A stretch of 64,000 bases of DNA from Vibrio cyclitrophicus. GTDB lineage: Bacteria > Pseudomonadota > Gammaproteobacteria > Enterobacterales > Vibrionaceae. Shown here piece after piece: positions 28,558 to 36,959 of the stretch. Position 1 is the first letter of the stretch, and each line of letters begins with the position of its first letter. The stretch spans positions 2,108,001 to 2,172,000 of the forward strand of contig NZ_AP025480.1 in NCBI RefSeq assembly GCF_024347435.1. Reading direction: 5' to 3'. Under the pieces are notes generated by a model that was not told where the DNA came from, made no database searches, and saw only the letters and a program-made list of their open reading frames with translations. The position numbers were made by a program, and so were the translations under genes.

Positions 28558-29739
28558 TTAGTGATGGCCTTCAGAAAAATCTGATGAGTGCTTCTGTAGA
28601 TACTTAAGAACAAGTGCTTCTGTATCTGTATCGAAGTTAACGAATGCAATCATGCCATCTAGCATACCGACCCAACCGTTAGCGCTGAAGTGAGCTTCAT
28701 CTGGCTGTGAGTGACACGTTGAACAGTTAGATTGGTACGCTTGACCCGCTGCGTTCCAGATTGGATCGAAGTTATCAACCATAGACTCTTTCTTCATCCA
28801 AAGTGCTAGGTTAACTTCTTCCCATGGAAGGCCAGTAAGCTCATCTTCTTTCTTCTCACCAACAGTGATTGCGTCACTTTGAGAGACTTCTTTCGTCAAG
28901 ATTGCAGTCGAGATATTCATACCGAAGTCTTCTTGGATTACACGTCCGAAGCCTTTCGCTTTACGCCAACCGTCAATTTGAATCTTGATCATGTCGCCTT
29001 TTTCATCGATCACAGCAACTTTACTTGCAGGGCTTAGTAGACCCGCTTCAACTTCAGCAGTCTCATCTGTATACATTGGAAGATGACGAATAGAAATAAC
29101 GTCGCTACCCGATGCGTAAGATGTGCTGCTTGCAACATTTTCTAGCTCACCAACAATACCGCTTGCCGATGCCATATCTAATGGAAGGTTGTGAGCAATA
29201 CCTTTGTGACAGTCAACACAGCTTTGGTCGCGCTCTGCTGCGTTTTTCATCTGAATGCGCGCTGTTGGGCGCATGTTGTCGAAATCCATTGAATCGTAGT
29301 TGTGACAATTTTTACACTCTAGAGATTTGTTCGAAGAGAAACGATCCCATTCATGTTTAGCCAGTTCAATACGACGCGCTTCGAATTTCTCTGGTGTGTC
29401 TAGGTCACCAAATACTTGAGCGAATACTTCTTTAGATGCTTGCATCTTACGAGCAATTTTTGCTGTCCATTCATGTGGAACGTGACAGTCAGGACAAGTT
29501 GCACGTACACCTGAAGTGTTTTTCCAGTGAACCGTTTCTTGTAGCTCTACGTACACGTTGTCACGCATAGTGTGACAGCTTACACAGAACTCTTCTGTAT
29601 TTGTGTGTTCTAGCGCTGTATTGAAACCGCCCCAGAAAATAACACCGGCGATAAAGCCACCCATAGTTAGTACACCAAGACTGATGTGTACTGCTGGGCG
29701 AGTCATTGTGCGCCATAATTTAACTAAAAATGATTTCAT
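28558..29739 (-). CDS. torC: Pentaheme c-type cytochrome TorC
   Basis: A 393-residue membrane-anchored cytochrome of the NapC/NirT group that passes electrons from menaquinol to TorA. One N-terminal membrane helix (about residues 15-35) is followed by four CXXCH motifs (CVSCH, CPDCH, CKNCH, CVDCH) and, in the extra C-terminal domain, a fifth (CSTCH). That fifth heme domain distinguishes TorC from NapC. GAGAG precedes the ATG. Between torE (50 bp upstream) and torA. Confidence 0.95.
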   Translation of the reverse strand: MKSFLVKLWRTMTRPAVHISLGVLTMGGFIAGVIFWGGFNTALEHTNTEEFCVSCHTMRDNVYVELQETVHWKNTSGVRATCPDCHVPHEWTAKIARKMQASKEVFAQVFGDLDTPEKFEARRIELAKHEWDRFSSNKSLECKNCHNYDSMDFDNMRPTARIQMKNAAERDQSCVDCHKGIAHNLPLDMASASGIVGELENVASSTSYASGSDVISIRHLPMYTDETAEVEAGLLSPASKVAVIDEKGDMIKIQIDGWRKAKGFGRVIQEDFGMNISTAILTKEVSQSDAITVGEKKEDELTGLPWEEVNLALWMKKESMVDNFDPIWNAAGQAYQSNCSTCHSQPDEAHFSANGWVGMLDGMIAFVNFDTDTEALVLKYLQKHSSDFSEGHH

Positions 29740-29789
29740 GTTTAGCTCTCTTAAATATTGATTTTAAAAAATGTTGTTACTAGAGGGCA

Positions 29790-29972
29790 TTACATGCCGC
29801 CATGAGCACCAGGAGGTCCGAATACAAATACTTGCAGTGCCCAAACTATGAAGCCGTAACCGCCTACAAAAGCCACACTTAATATTGGAAAGAGAACAAC
29901 CGCAATGAAGAGGAATGACTTCCACTCCAACGAGCGTTTTTCGCCAGTTTCAATTTTTTTAACATCACTCAT
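29790..29972 (-). CDS. torE: TorE/NapE-like small membrane protein
   Basis: A 60-residue protein with one membrane helix (about residues 20-50) and the NapE/TorE pattern (LEWKSFLFIAVVLFPILSVAFVGGYGFIVW, here split by the helix). Function is not settled; it is commonly the first gene of torECA in marine gamma-proteobacteria. Position and size support the call. Confidence 0.88.
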   Translation of the reverse strand: MSDVKKIETGEKRSLEWKSFLFIAVVLFPILSVAFVGGYGFIVWALQVFVFGPPGAHGGM

Positions 29973-30199
29973 ACATTTTGCCTATTTTGTATTTAGTAAT
30001 TCTGAGTAGCTCATTCTAAGGAGCTAAAGTTCTTGAGTATCTAACAACAAATTTTAGACCATACACAAAGTAAGGTTCAATCAAATCCCCCGTTATAACC
30101 CTTGCTAATCAATACTTTTTTGAGCTCATCCAAACTTGTTTTCAGTTAAACAAAGTTATTAAAAACTATTAACAAATGTGAAGAATTAAGTATATTTCA

Positions 30200-30222
30200 C
30201 AAATGTTAAAAACAAACATTTG
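30200..30222. promoter_or_regulatory. 8-7-8 inverted repeat in the torE/fetB gap
   Basis: CAAATGTT-N7-AACATTTG, exact arms. A further copy of ACAAATGTGA lies at 30172-30181, so the CAAATGT unit occurs three times within 51 bp. It could be an operator for either divergent gene. The rest of the 437 bp gap (29973-30409) is AT-rich; I see no convincing TorR, FNR or CRP site in it. Confidence 0.4.
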
Positions 30223-30409
30223 CGCAACTATTTAGCAACCAATTTTAACCTTTTACCTACTAAGTAGTAGCTAAAAAAGCCTAAAATCACCAATGTTTTG
30301 TGTTTTGTTTGTTAAATCATTGGGTGTTTTTTGAGTAAGCTGGAATGAAGCTAAAATGCATCATTTAACACTTTCATATATGATGTGTATCCACTTAAAA
30401 GGAAGCACT

Positions 30410-31204
30410 ATGCAAGACGTTATTGATATATCTTGGTGGCAATTGTTGTTATTCAGTACACTTCTAGTACTCCCCATAGGGATAAATTACTGGCTAAAAC
30501 TGGGCCTTGGCAAAGAAGCTTTTATCGGTATTGTTCGCATGGTTGTGCAGCTGTTTCTTGTCGGTCTCTACCTAGAATATTTGTTCACTCTGAACAGTTT
30601 GTGGATCAATGTATTGTGGCTGTTCACCATGATAATCGTCGGTGCAAGCTCGATTGTTGAAAAGTCTAAACTACCGAAAAACCTACTTTTGGCCCCAGTT
30701 GCCGTGAGCCTCTCTGTTACATGTGTGCCCGTAGTCATGTTTATCTGCTTCTTTATTATTAAACCGACACCGATTTTGAACGCGCAATACCTTATACCTA
30801 TCGCAGGAATGTTATTGGGTAATAGCTTGAGCAGTAATATTGTGGCACTGCAGAACTTGTTTGGCGCTTTTGAGACGCAGAAGTCAGAATATGAAGCGGC
30901 AATCGCTTTAGGCGCTGCTCCAACCTATGCTGCAGCGCCTTTTATACGTAATGCTATACAGAAGGCGATGTCTCCTATTATGGCTTCCATGGCAACCACA
31001 GGCTTAGTGACACTTCCAGGAATGATGACAGGACAAATCCTAGGTGGTGCTTCACCAATGATTGCTATCAAATATCAGCTTATGATCATGTTGGCGATTT
31101 TCGTGATGATGAGCTGTTCTTTGGCACTCTCACTTCACCTAGCTTTGAAGACCTCTCTAACAAAAGAAGGTCGAGTTCTCGCCCGTATACAACCAACAAA
31201 CTAG
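30410..31204 (+). CDS. fetB: FetB-like (UPF0014) ABC transporter permease
   Basis: A 264-residue inner-membrane protein with about seven helices, like E. coli FetB (YbbM), which with the ATPase FetA is linked to iron export and oxidative-stress resistance. Typical segments are VRMVVQLFLVGLYLEYLF, the NSLSSNIVAL block and the TGLVTLPGMMTGQILGG block. The ATG at 30410 follows AAAGGA; the open frame back to 30356 has no such site. Unusually, no FetA ATPase gene lies next to it: upstream is divergent torE and downstream is convergent focA. Confidence 0.85.
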   Translation: MQDVIDISWWQLLLFSTLLVLPIGINYWLKLGLGKEAFIGIVRMVVQLFLVGLYLEYLFTLNSLWINVLWLFTMIIVGASSIVEKSKLPKNLLLAPVAVSLSVTCVPVVMFICFFIIKPTPILNAQYLIPIAGMLLGNSLSSNIVALQNLFGAFETQKSEYEAAIALGAAPTYAAAPFIRNAIQKAMSPIMASMATTGLVTLPGMMTGQILGGASPMIAIKYQLMIMLAIFVMMSCSLALSLHLALKTSLTKEGRVLARIQPTN

Positions 31205-31250
31205 CTACCTCCTCCCCTCAGTTCTGGTTACTCACCGAATTTGAGACAGG

Positions 31251-31273
31251 TTATCCACAGAAATTGTGGATAA
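31251..31273. promoter_or_regulatory. Two perfect DnaA boxes in inverted orientation
   Basis: TTATCCACA (31251-31259) and TGTGGATAA (31265-31273) are both exact matches to the DnaA box, 5 bp apart; the symmetry extends to 11 bp arms (31249-31275). A weaker TTTTCCACA occurs near 31422 and several GATC sites lie between. It could also act as a hairpin after fetB, though no T-run follows. The other parts of this 318 bp gap (31205-31522) hold only the focA terminator. Confidence 0.6.
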
Positions 31274-31433
31274 CCAAATCAACATCGATCCTTTTTTGGT
31301 CACTTTGACTCAACAAAAGATCATTGCCATTGATCCTTGGGGGTTTTCAAAGACATATACACACATGAAAATCAGCGTTGTTGGGCGTTCGTTTCAATAA
31401 TTAGAGAAATGAATAAGTAAGTTTTCCACAAAT

Positions 31434-31460
31434 AAAAAACGGCCTGCAATGCAGACCGTC
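31434..31460 (-). terminator. Intrinsic terminator of focA
   Basis: ACGG-CTGCA pairs with TGCAG-CCGT, with one C/A bulge on each side, followed on the minus strand by a run of six T. Confidence 0.8.
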
Positions 31461-31522
31461 TTGTAAATGTCATAAGTCAGTTCAGCGTTTTTACTGAACC
31501 CGAGTTAATTTTGTAAACTGGA

Positions 31523-32365
31523 TTAATCGCGTAAGTAAATTAGCCAATACCACATACCCACAAAGATACCGCCGCCAATGATGTTGCCTAAAGTCACAGG
31601 TAACAGGTTGTTCATTAAGAAATCCATCATGTTTAGGTCAACATAGTCGGCAGGGTTAGCACCCGTCATTGTCCAGAATTCAGCGGGAGCAAAGGTTTTA
31701 ATTCCGATAGCGAGTGGTACTTGGAACATGTTCGCAATACAGTGCTCAAAGCCTGCCGACACGAACATCGCGACAGGTAAAATCATTACTGCGATTTTGT
31801 CCGTTAATGTACGGCCACTGAATGTCATCCACACCGCAATACAAACCAAAACATTACACATGATGCCTAACGCGATAGCTTGGATAAAATCATGGTGCAT
31901 CTTGTGTTGTGAAATAGCCATGGCATTCAAGCCCACTTGTCCGTTGTCGAACATGTATTGTTTGGTCAGAAGCATACAAGCTACTAGTAGCAACGCGCCA
32001 ATCAAGTTACCGATATAAACCGTAGCCCAGTTCTTCATCAGGGTACGCCAGCTAATTTTTCCGCTCGCTCTTGCCACTAACGTTAAAACAGAGCTAGTAA
32101 ATAGCTCACCACCAGTCACGACGACTAGAATCAAGCCCAAGCTAAATGCAAGGCCACCCAATAAGCGAGTAATACCCCATGGTAAATCACCCGCACCCGT
32201 CGTTACGATGGTATAGAATACAAAGGCAATACCGATATGAATACCCGCAGAAATAGCGAGAAGAAAAGATTTAATGGGATCTTTGGTTGCTTTACCTACG
32301 CCAATATCTGCAGCGCGCTCAGCCATTTGTGGCGGTAATAATGAGTCAAATTGATTTAGATTCAT
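31523..32365 (-). CDS. focA: Formate transporter FocA
   Basis: A 280-residue inner-membrane channel of the formate/nitrite family with six helices; it moves formate out or in during fermentation and anaerobic respiration. It follows E. coli FocA closely: LLPPQMAERAADIGV, FSLGLILVVVTGGELFTSSVL, the central histidine in KMHHDF, VSAGFEHCIANMF and GNIIGGG. The frame is open to 32419; the start at MNLNQFDSLL (32365) fits relatives, but no start has a strong ribosome site. pflB does not follow. A perfect FNR site lies upstream (32651-32664). Confidence 0.92.
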   Translation of the reverse strand: MNLNQFDSLLPPQMAERAADIGVGKATKDPIKSFLLAISAGIHIGIAFVFYTIVTTGAGDLPWGITRLLGGLAFSLGLILVVVTGGELFTSSVLTLVARASGKISWRTLMKNWATVYIGNLIGALLLVACMLLTKQYMFDNGQVGLNAMAISQHKMHHDFIQAIALGIMCNVLVCIAVWMTFSGRTLTDKIAVMILPVAMFVSAGFEHCIANMFQVPLAIGIKTFAPAEFWTMTGANPADYVDLNMMDFLMNNLLPVTLGNIIGGGIFVGMWYWLIYLRD

Positions 32366-32650
32366 GTGATTTACATTTTGAAACATGTTGTCGGGGAGCG
32401 CGATAATCCTCTCTTTCATTTCTTAATTCAAGGGCTATTTTTCTCACAAATTCACTTTAACTATGCATAAAGCACTAAATTCTGAATGATATTAAAATTT
32501 CATACGACTTTAGTAGTAAAATCAAAACTATTATGAATGAATCGTTATCAACAATAAAAATAACACATCCATAAATATCAACAGGTTACGAAAAAACCAA
32601 AAGAATAACGTACACTCTAACCGTATTTAACGGGCTTTTATTTAGAGATT

Positions 32651-32664
32651 TTGATATAGATCAA
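32651..32664 (-). promoter_or_regulatory. FNR site of focA, with matching -10
   Basis: TTGATATAGATCAA is a perfect FNR site. On the minus strand TAAATA (32629-32624) lies where the -10 of a class II promoter should be, if the site is centred at -41.5. Transcription would begin near 32616, giving a leader of about 250 nt before focA. Confidence 0.75.
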
Positions 32665-32672
32665 CAGAACGT

Positions 32673-32697
32673 AAAAAAGCGCCCTTAGGCGCTTTTA
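32673..32697 (-). terminator. Intrinsic terminator of the coiled-coil lipoprotein gene
   Basis: AAAAAAGCGCC, loop CTTA, GGCGCTTTT. The minus-strand side ends in six T. Confidence 0.85.
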
Positions 32698-32727
32698 AGT
32701 CAGTCACAAATAAAGACATTAGTTATG

Positions 32728-34032
32728 CTAAACTGCTGGCTCAATCACTTCTTCTGATGGTTGTGTTAAAGTCTCATCTTCAAGGTTAGATTCAACGTTA
32801 GAAGGAACAAGATCAGAATCGCTTCCGTTAGCAACTTTACCATCTAATCCTTTCAAACTATCCACCAGCTCTTCTAAGCTCTTTATGTGTGCATCGCTCT
32901 TGGTGACCTGCTCACCTAATAACTCATTGTGCTTAGTCGCTTCAAACAATTGCTGAGCTTGCTTTTGATTATCGCTTTCTAACTTAACTAATTGTTCAGT
33001 CAAAGCTTCAATCTCTGACTTTAATAAAGATGTCATATCCGAACTTTTTAATACCTTAACGCTAGCAACAATCTTTTGAGATTGGAGGCGCAACACAACA
33101 TCACGATAGTCCTTGTCATTAATTACCTGAGAAATACTTAACAATTGGTTCTCTGCATTCAATACCGTTTGCTCAAATCGATCACCTTTCACGCTCGCAA
33201 GTAGCTTTACTTCGTGCGCTACACTACGTACATGGTTCAATTCAAACTCTGCAGCTTGAACGGCATCTTCAATAATCGATTTTTCGCGTGGGCTCGCTTT
33301 CACTTGGCTTTCAGCTAATGCTATTTGAGAAGCGGCCTTTGCAAACGTTAAGGGAACCACATCATCAAAATCTTCGTCTTCCAAAAATTCTAATTCGTTC
33401 TTCAAAGGCTCAATATATTTTTTATGAGCAACTTTGACTTCTAACAGACGAGCACTATTGAGGAATTCGATCTGTGCTTCCTGAGCATCTTCTAACTCAT
33501 CAACCAATACATATTCGAATAGCTCGCTGTACTCTGAATACAACTTCTTATAGCTCGATGTAAACATGGTGTCCGCACCAAGAAACTGAAGGTATTCCAT
33601 TTGTACTATCGAATCGGCTAGCACTCGATCGGCTTTTTTCTTCAAAACTAAAATCGAATCATAGTTAGATTTGATCAGAGCAATTTTTTCATCAAAAGCT
33701 TCGGCATAAGTTAGGCTCGAGAAAATCGAATAACTTTTAGATAATCGACTCTCATCTTTCAGTAAATCTGCATAAATATTTTCAGCATCATCCCATGCAT
33801 CTAGAAGTTCATGGTAATTCTCCGGAGCATAAAGAGACAATTGAGCATGATCTTCAAGTTTAATTTCCCATTGGGAGTAAACACTTTGGAGAGACTGAAA
33901 AGAACGGACCTCTGTTGTAGATTCATTATTATTTGTGATTTGGTTCGCGTCTGTCTGCTCTGAGGGTGTGCTTTGACAACCTGAGATAGCAAATAGCATA
34001 CTAATTACCAATGCTACTTTGTTAACTCTCAC
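32728..34032 (-). CDS. Unrecognised coiled-coil lipoprotein
   Basis: A 434-residue secreted protein I do not recognise. A signal peptide ends in a lipobox (ISGC at about residues 16-19). Next come a Ser/Thr/Asn-rich linker and a long, charged, mostly helical body with coiled-coil heptads (a strong block near residues 345-400), then an acidic Ser/Glu/Pro tail. A segment near residue 220-260 (AKAASQIALAESQVKAS) loosely recalls DUF4398, but there is no OmpA domain after it. The GTG at 34032 is preferred: GGA lies 9 nt before it and it gives a clean signal peptide; the frame back to 34104 does not. It is a single gene with its own terminator. Confidence 0.7.
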   Translation of the reverse strand: MRVNKVALVISMLFAISGCQSTPSEQTDANQITNNNESTTEVRSFQSLQSVYSQWEIKLEDHAQLSLYAPENYHELLDAWDDAENIYADLLKDESRLSKSYSIFSSLTYAEAFDEKIALIKSNYDSILVLKKKADRVLADSIVQMEYLQFLGADTMFTSSYKKLYSEYSELFEYVLVDELEDAQEAQIEFLNSARLLEVKVAHKKYIEPLKNELEFLEDEDFDDVVPLTFAKAASQIALAESQVKASPREKSIIEDAVQAAEFELNHVRSVAHEVKLLASVKGDRFEQTVLNAENQLLSISQVINDKDYRDVVLRLQSQKIVASVKVLKSSDMTSLLKSEIEALTEQLVKLESDNQKQAQQLFEATKHNELLGEQVTKSDAHIKSLEELVDSLKGLDGKVANGSDSDLVPSNVESNLEDETLTQPSEEVIEPAV

Positions 34033-34291
34033 TGATGCATTTCCTTTTTGTACAATATTAGCTGCATGCAATATCTTTCTAGTCACACAATATATTACAA
34101 CCACTTAGCAATAGACATCACTCATGATGTAAACGTGTGTAAATTACCCAATTTAACCAAAATAAGTCCTTCATGCGATGATTAATCATTCAATTTGGTA
34201 TCACTTATCAATTCTATTTATTTGCTATTGCCTGAGCTGTCAATGCGCACTAAGGTGAAGGTAGAGAACGTTATGAATATATAGGTTAATT

Positions 34292-34522
34292 ATGAAGTAC
34301 AACGCTGAACATATTGCTGATTTAAACCTCCTTCTTCAATTTGATGTAAGTAGCGCTGCTACCGGAATTAAAGTTCATCAAGAGGCTGCTCAAGAAACTC
34401 AAGACGCCGTTAAGCGCCTATTCGAAAAAAACCTTTGCACTCAGCCAGACGGCGGTTACCTAACAGATGAAGGTATCGAGATGGCAGAACGCGCAGATAA
34501 GCTCATTCGCGTACTAAACTAA
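34292..34522 (+). CDS. TIGR02647 family small protein
   Basis: A 76-residue cytoplasmic protein matching, from memory, the TIGR02647 pattern: N-terminal HIADLNLLLQFD, a middle helix KVHQEAAQETQDAVKRLFEK, and a tail LTDEGIEMAERADKL. The ending resembles a winged-helix 'LT..G' turn, so nucleic-acid binding is possible but untested. It stands alone with a terminator right after. Confidence 0.82.
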   Translation: MKYNAEHIADLNLLLQFDVSSAATGIKVHQEAAQETQDAVKRLFEKNLCTQPDGGYLTDEGIEMAERADKLIRVLN

Positions 34523-34538
34523 AGCTCGATTGTTCTAG

Positions 34539-34576
34539 AAAAAACTCCACTTGCTTCGGCCGTGGAGTTTTTTCAT
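34539..34576 (+). terminator. Intrinsic terminator after the TIGR02647 gene
   Basis: AAAAAACTCCAC (34539-34550) pairs with GTGGAGTTTTTT (34562-34573), 11 nt loop. Confidence 0.9.
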
Positions 34577-34636
34577 TTTTAGCCAAAGGTTTGTTAGGCT
34601 TAATGTAAATTCGTCATTTGCAGTTGTGAGGAACAC

Positions 34637-35491
34637 ATGGCTTCTATATTTATTGTTGGTGCAGGCTGGGTTGGTGTCCCCTTATCTGAACATCTCGTCA
34701 AACATGGTCACCGAGTCGTCGTTACGAAGACCACTCAGTCAGGCGCTGATGCTATTGGCAACGAATGCATTCCTTGTGAAGTGTTCAGTTTTGATGCCGC
34801 GCAACCTGAACGCTCTATTGGCCGACTCTACTCACTCCTACTGGAAAACAACACTGAAATCGTCATTGGCAGCTTCCCTCCAGGCTTTAGAAAAGGCGCA
34901 GGACAAGAGTATGCCACTTACTGGAAACAGTTAACGACGGCTTGCAAAAAAGCTAACATAAAGAAACTGCTCATGGTCAGTTCAACAACGGTCTACCCTA
35001 CTAAGCCCGGCGTTCTGCACGAACCGGATGCGTCACTGAATCTATCAAACTCAGATAACGGCCATGCACCTTCATTTTCTGATAACGCACGAGTCATGTT
35101 GCGAGCTGAGCAGTCAGTGATTGATTCAGGTATCGATTATACCATTCTTCGCTTTAGTGGATTAATTGGTCCGAATCGTCATCCGTCAAGATTTGCCAGT
35201 AGACTTAGACAAGTCAGCTCTCAGGCTCCCGCCAACATGCTTCACCTTGATGACGCAATTAACGCGGTCGACTTCGCTATTAGTCAGCTGCACAACGAAG
35301 TGGTCAACGTGACGACGCCAAATACGGTCAGTAAGGCGGAATTTTATGCCGCGGCATTGAAAAGCGCCAACAGTAGTGAACCTTTACCGCCCATTGTTGA
35401 TACACCAGACAAGCTGATCTCTTCGAAAAAGATTCTCGACTTAGGCTACTCGTTTAAGTTCAATTCCACACTGGACGCACTTCATGACTGA
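34637..35491 (+). CDS. NAD(P)-dependent epimerase/dehydratase-like protein
   Basis: A 284-residue Rossmann-fold protein of the extended SDR type. The N-terminal nucleotide-binding motif is IVGAGWVG; a serine-rich strand VSSTTVYP holds the catalytic Tyr; LRFSGLIGP and a C-terminal substrate half follow. It resembles E. coli YeeZ-type proteins with unknown substrate. Its last 8 nt overlap the next gene, so the two are probably co-translated. Confidence 0.8.
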   Translation: MASIFIVGAGWVGVPLSEHLVKHGHRVVVTKTTQSGADAIGNECIPCEVFSFDAAQPERSIGRLYSLLLENNTEIVIGSFPPGFRKGAGQEYATYWKQLTTACKKANIKKLLMVSSTTVYPTKPGVLHEPDASLNLSNSDNGHAPSFSDNARVMLRAEQSVIDSGIDYTILRFSGLIGPNRHPSRFASRLRQVSSQAPANMLHLDDAINAVDFAISQLHNEVVNVTTPNTVSKAEFYAAALKSANSSEPLPPIVDTPDKLISSKKILDLGYSFKFNSTLDALHD

Positions 35492-36143
35492 ACTATCGAT
35501 TATAAACCCTAAGGTTAAATTGCATCGTTCCATAGACATCCTTTGGAATTTTATGTCGATGAACCATAACGTAGAAACTTCAGACTGCATTTTTGTGTTA
35601 TGTAGCAACGATACTCGGGTTGCTGAATACGCGGCAGATCTCTATCACCAAAAAGTAGCGCCTTACATCGTTTTCTCAGGCGGAGTGGGACGTTTTACTG
35701 AGGGAAATTTTGAATGCTCAGAAGCTGAAACATTTGCCGCTATTGCCAGAGATTGTGGAGTACCTGATTCAGACATTTTGATTGAAAAACACGCGACTAA
35801 TACTGGCGAAAATGTTCGTTTTACCTATGACTTGCTTACAAAACGTGGGCTATCACCGAAGCGACTGACCTTGGTACAAAAGCCCTTTATGGAAAAACGT
35901 ACCTACGCAACATTCAGCAAACAATGGCCAGAACAGGCGGCGGAAATTAGAGTGACTTCGCAATGGCAAAGTTGGGTCGATTACTTTAACGAAGAGTTGC
36001 CACTGGACATGGTACTAGGGGCTTTAGTTGCCGACTTTGAAAGAATCAAAACGTACCCTGCTCAAGGGTTTCAGATTGAAATGCCAATCCCTGATGACGT
36101 TGACCATGCTTACAAAGTATTGAAGAAACTGGGTTTAGAATAA
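35484..36143 (+). CDS. YdcF/SanA-family (DUF218) protein
   Basis: A 219-residue DUF218 protein without signal or membrane segments, like cytoplasmic YdcF, which binds SAM in E. coli. Motifs are CIFVLCSNDTRVAEYAADLY, VFSGGVGR, the SEAETFAAIA helix, the conserved EKHATNTGEN segment and LVQKPFMEKRTYATF. Substrate unknown. It overlaps the SDR gene upstream by 8 nt. Confidence 0.88.
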   Translation: MTELSIINPKVKLHRSIDILWNFMSMNHNVETSDCIFVLCSNDTRVAEYAADLYHQKVAPYIVFSGGVGRFTEGNFECSEAETFAAIARDCGVPDSDILIEKHATNTGENVRFTYDLLTKRGLSPKRLTLVQKPFMEKRTYATFSKQWPEQAAEIRVTSQWQSWVDYFNEELPLDMVLGALVADFERIKTYPAQGFQIEMPIPDDVDHAYKVLKKLGLE

Positions 36144-36178
36144 AGCTTTAGGTAACGTAATAGTACGTTTCAGGAAAC

Positions 36179-36206
36179 AAAAACGGTGGCACTTGGCCAC
36201 CGTTTA
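36179..36206. terminator. Bidirectional terminator between ydcF-like gene and tdk
   Basis: AAACGGTGGC, loop ACTT, GCCACCGTTT. The T-run is better on the minus strand, so it mainly serves tdk. Confidence 0.85.
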
Positions 36207-36278
36207 TTATTCTTAGCTTTTTACTTTAGATTGCTAATCTTTGCTTTGTTCTCTAAGCAAAATCAACCAAAGAGCCGT

Positions 36279-36857
36279 TTATTTACCTAACGCTTCTTTG
36301 TAGTGCAGACGGCAAGCAGAAACATATTGGTCATTACCACCGATGGCCACTTGGTCACCTTCAGCAATCGCAACACCGTGCTCATCAGTACGAATCACCA
36401 TATTCGCTTTACGACCACAGTGGCAAATCGTTTTCAGCTCAACTAACTTATCGGCCCAAGACAATAAGTAACGGCTACCTTCAAACAGCTCACCCAAGAA
36501 GTCAGTGCGCAAACCGTAGCAAAGTACAGGAATGTGCAGCTTATCTACGACTTCTGTTAGTTGGTAAACCTGCTCTTTCGATAAAAACTGACACTCATCG
36601 ATCAAAACACAATGACGCTTTTCTTCTTCATTAAGTTTTTGGATAGCGTCAAACATATTAGTGTCGTTTTTAAACAGTTGAGCTTCAGATTGCAGACCAA
36701 TTCGTGAGCTCACTTTACCAATACCATAGCGGTCGTCTAACGCTGCGGTAAAGATCACTGGCGTCATACCACGCTCTTGATAGTTAAAAGAAGATTGAAG
36801 AAGCGTTGTTGATTTACCCGCATTCATTGCCGAGTAATAAAAATACATCTGAGCCAC
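36279..36857 (-). CDS. tdk: Thymidine kinase
   Basis: A 192-residue type II (TK1-like) thymidine kinase of nucleotide salvage. The P-loop is SAMNAGKST at residues 9-17, the Walker B-like VLIDECQF is near residue 85, and the zinc site is built from CHCGRKA and a later Cys/His pair (SACRLH). Full length for the family. It is a single gene between two terminators. Confidence 0.96.
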   Translation of the reverse strand: MAQMYFYYSAMNAGKSTTLLQSSFNYQERGMTPVIFTAALDDRYGIGKVSSRIGLQSEAQLFKNDTNMFDAIQKLNEEEKRHCVLIDECQFLSKEQVYQLTEVVDKLHIPVLCYGLRTDFLGELFEGSRYLLSWADKLVELKTICHCGRKANMVIRTDEHGVAIAEGDQVAIGGNDQYVSACRLHYKEALGK

Positions 36858-36923
36858 AGAAATATTCCTGTTAATTAAAAGCTGAAGATAAAAGCAAAGG
36901 TGAAATTAAAGAATTTTTGCTAG

Positions 36924-36952
36924 AAAAAAGGGCTGAAAATCAGCCCTTTTTT
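36924..36952 (-). terminator. Intrinsic terminator of cysS
   Basis: GGGCTGA, loop AAA, TCAGCCC flanked by six A and six T. Confidence 0.92.
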
Positions 36953-36959
36953 ATAAAGT

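Noticed and set aside
30172..30200. CRP site from TGTGA and TCACA near torE
   Set aside because: The half-sites are about 14 nt apart; CRP needs 6.
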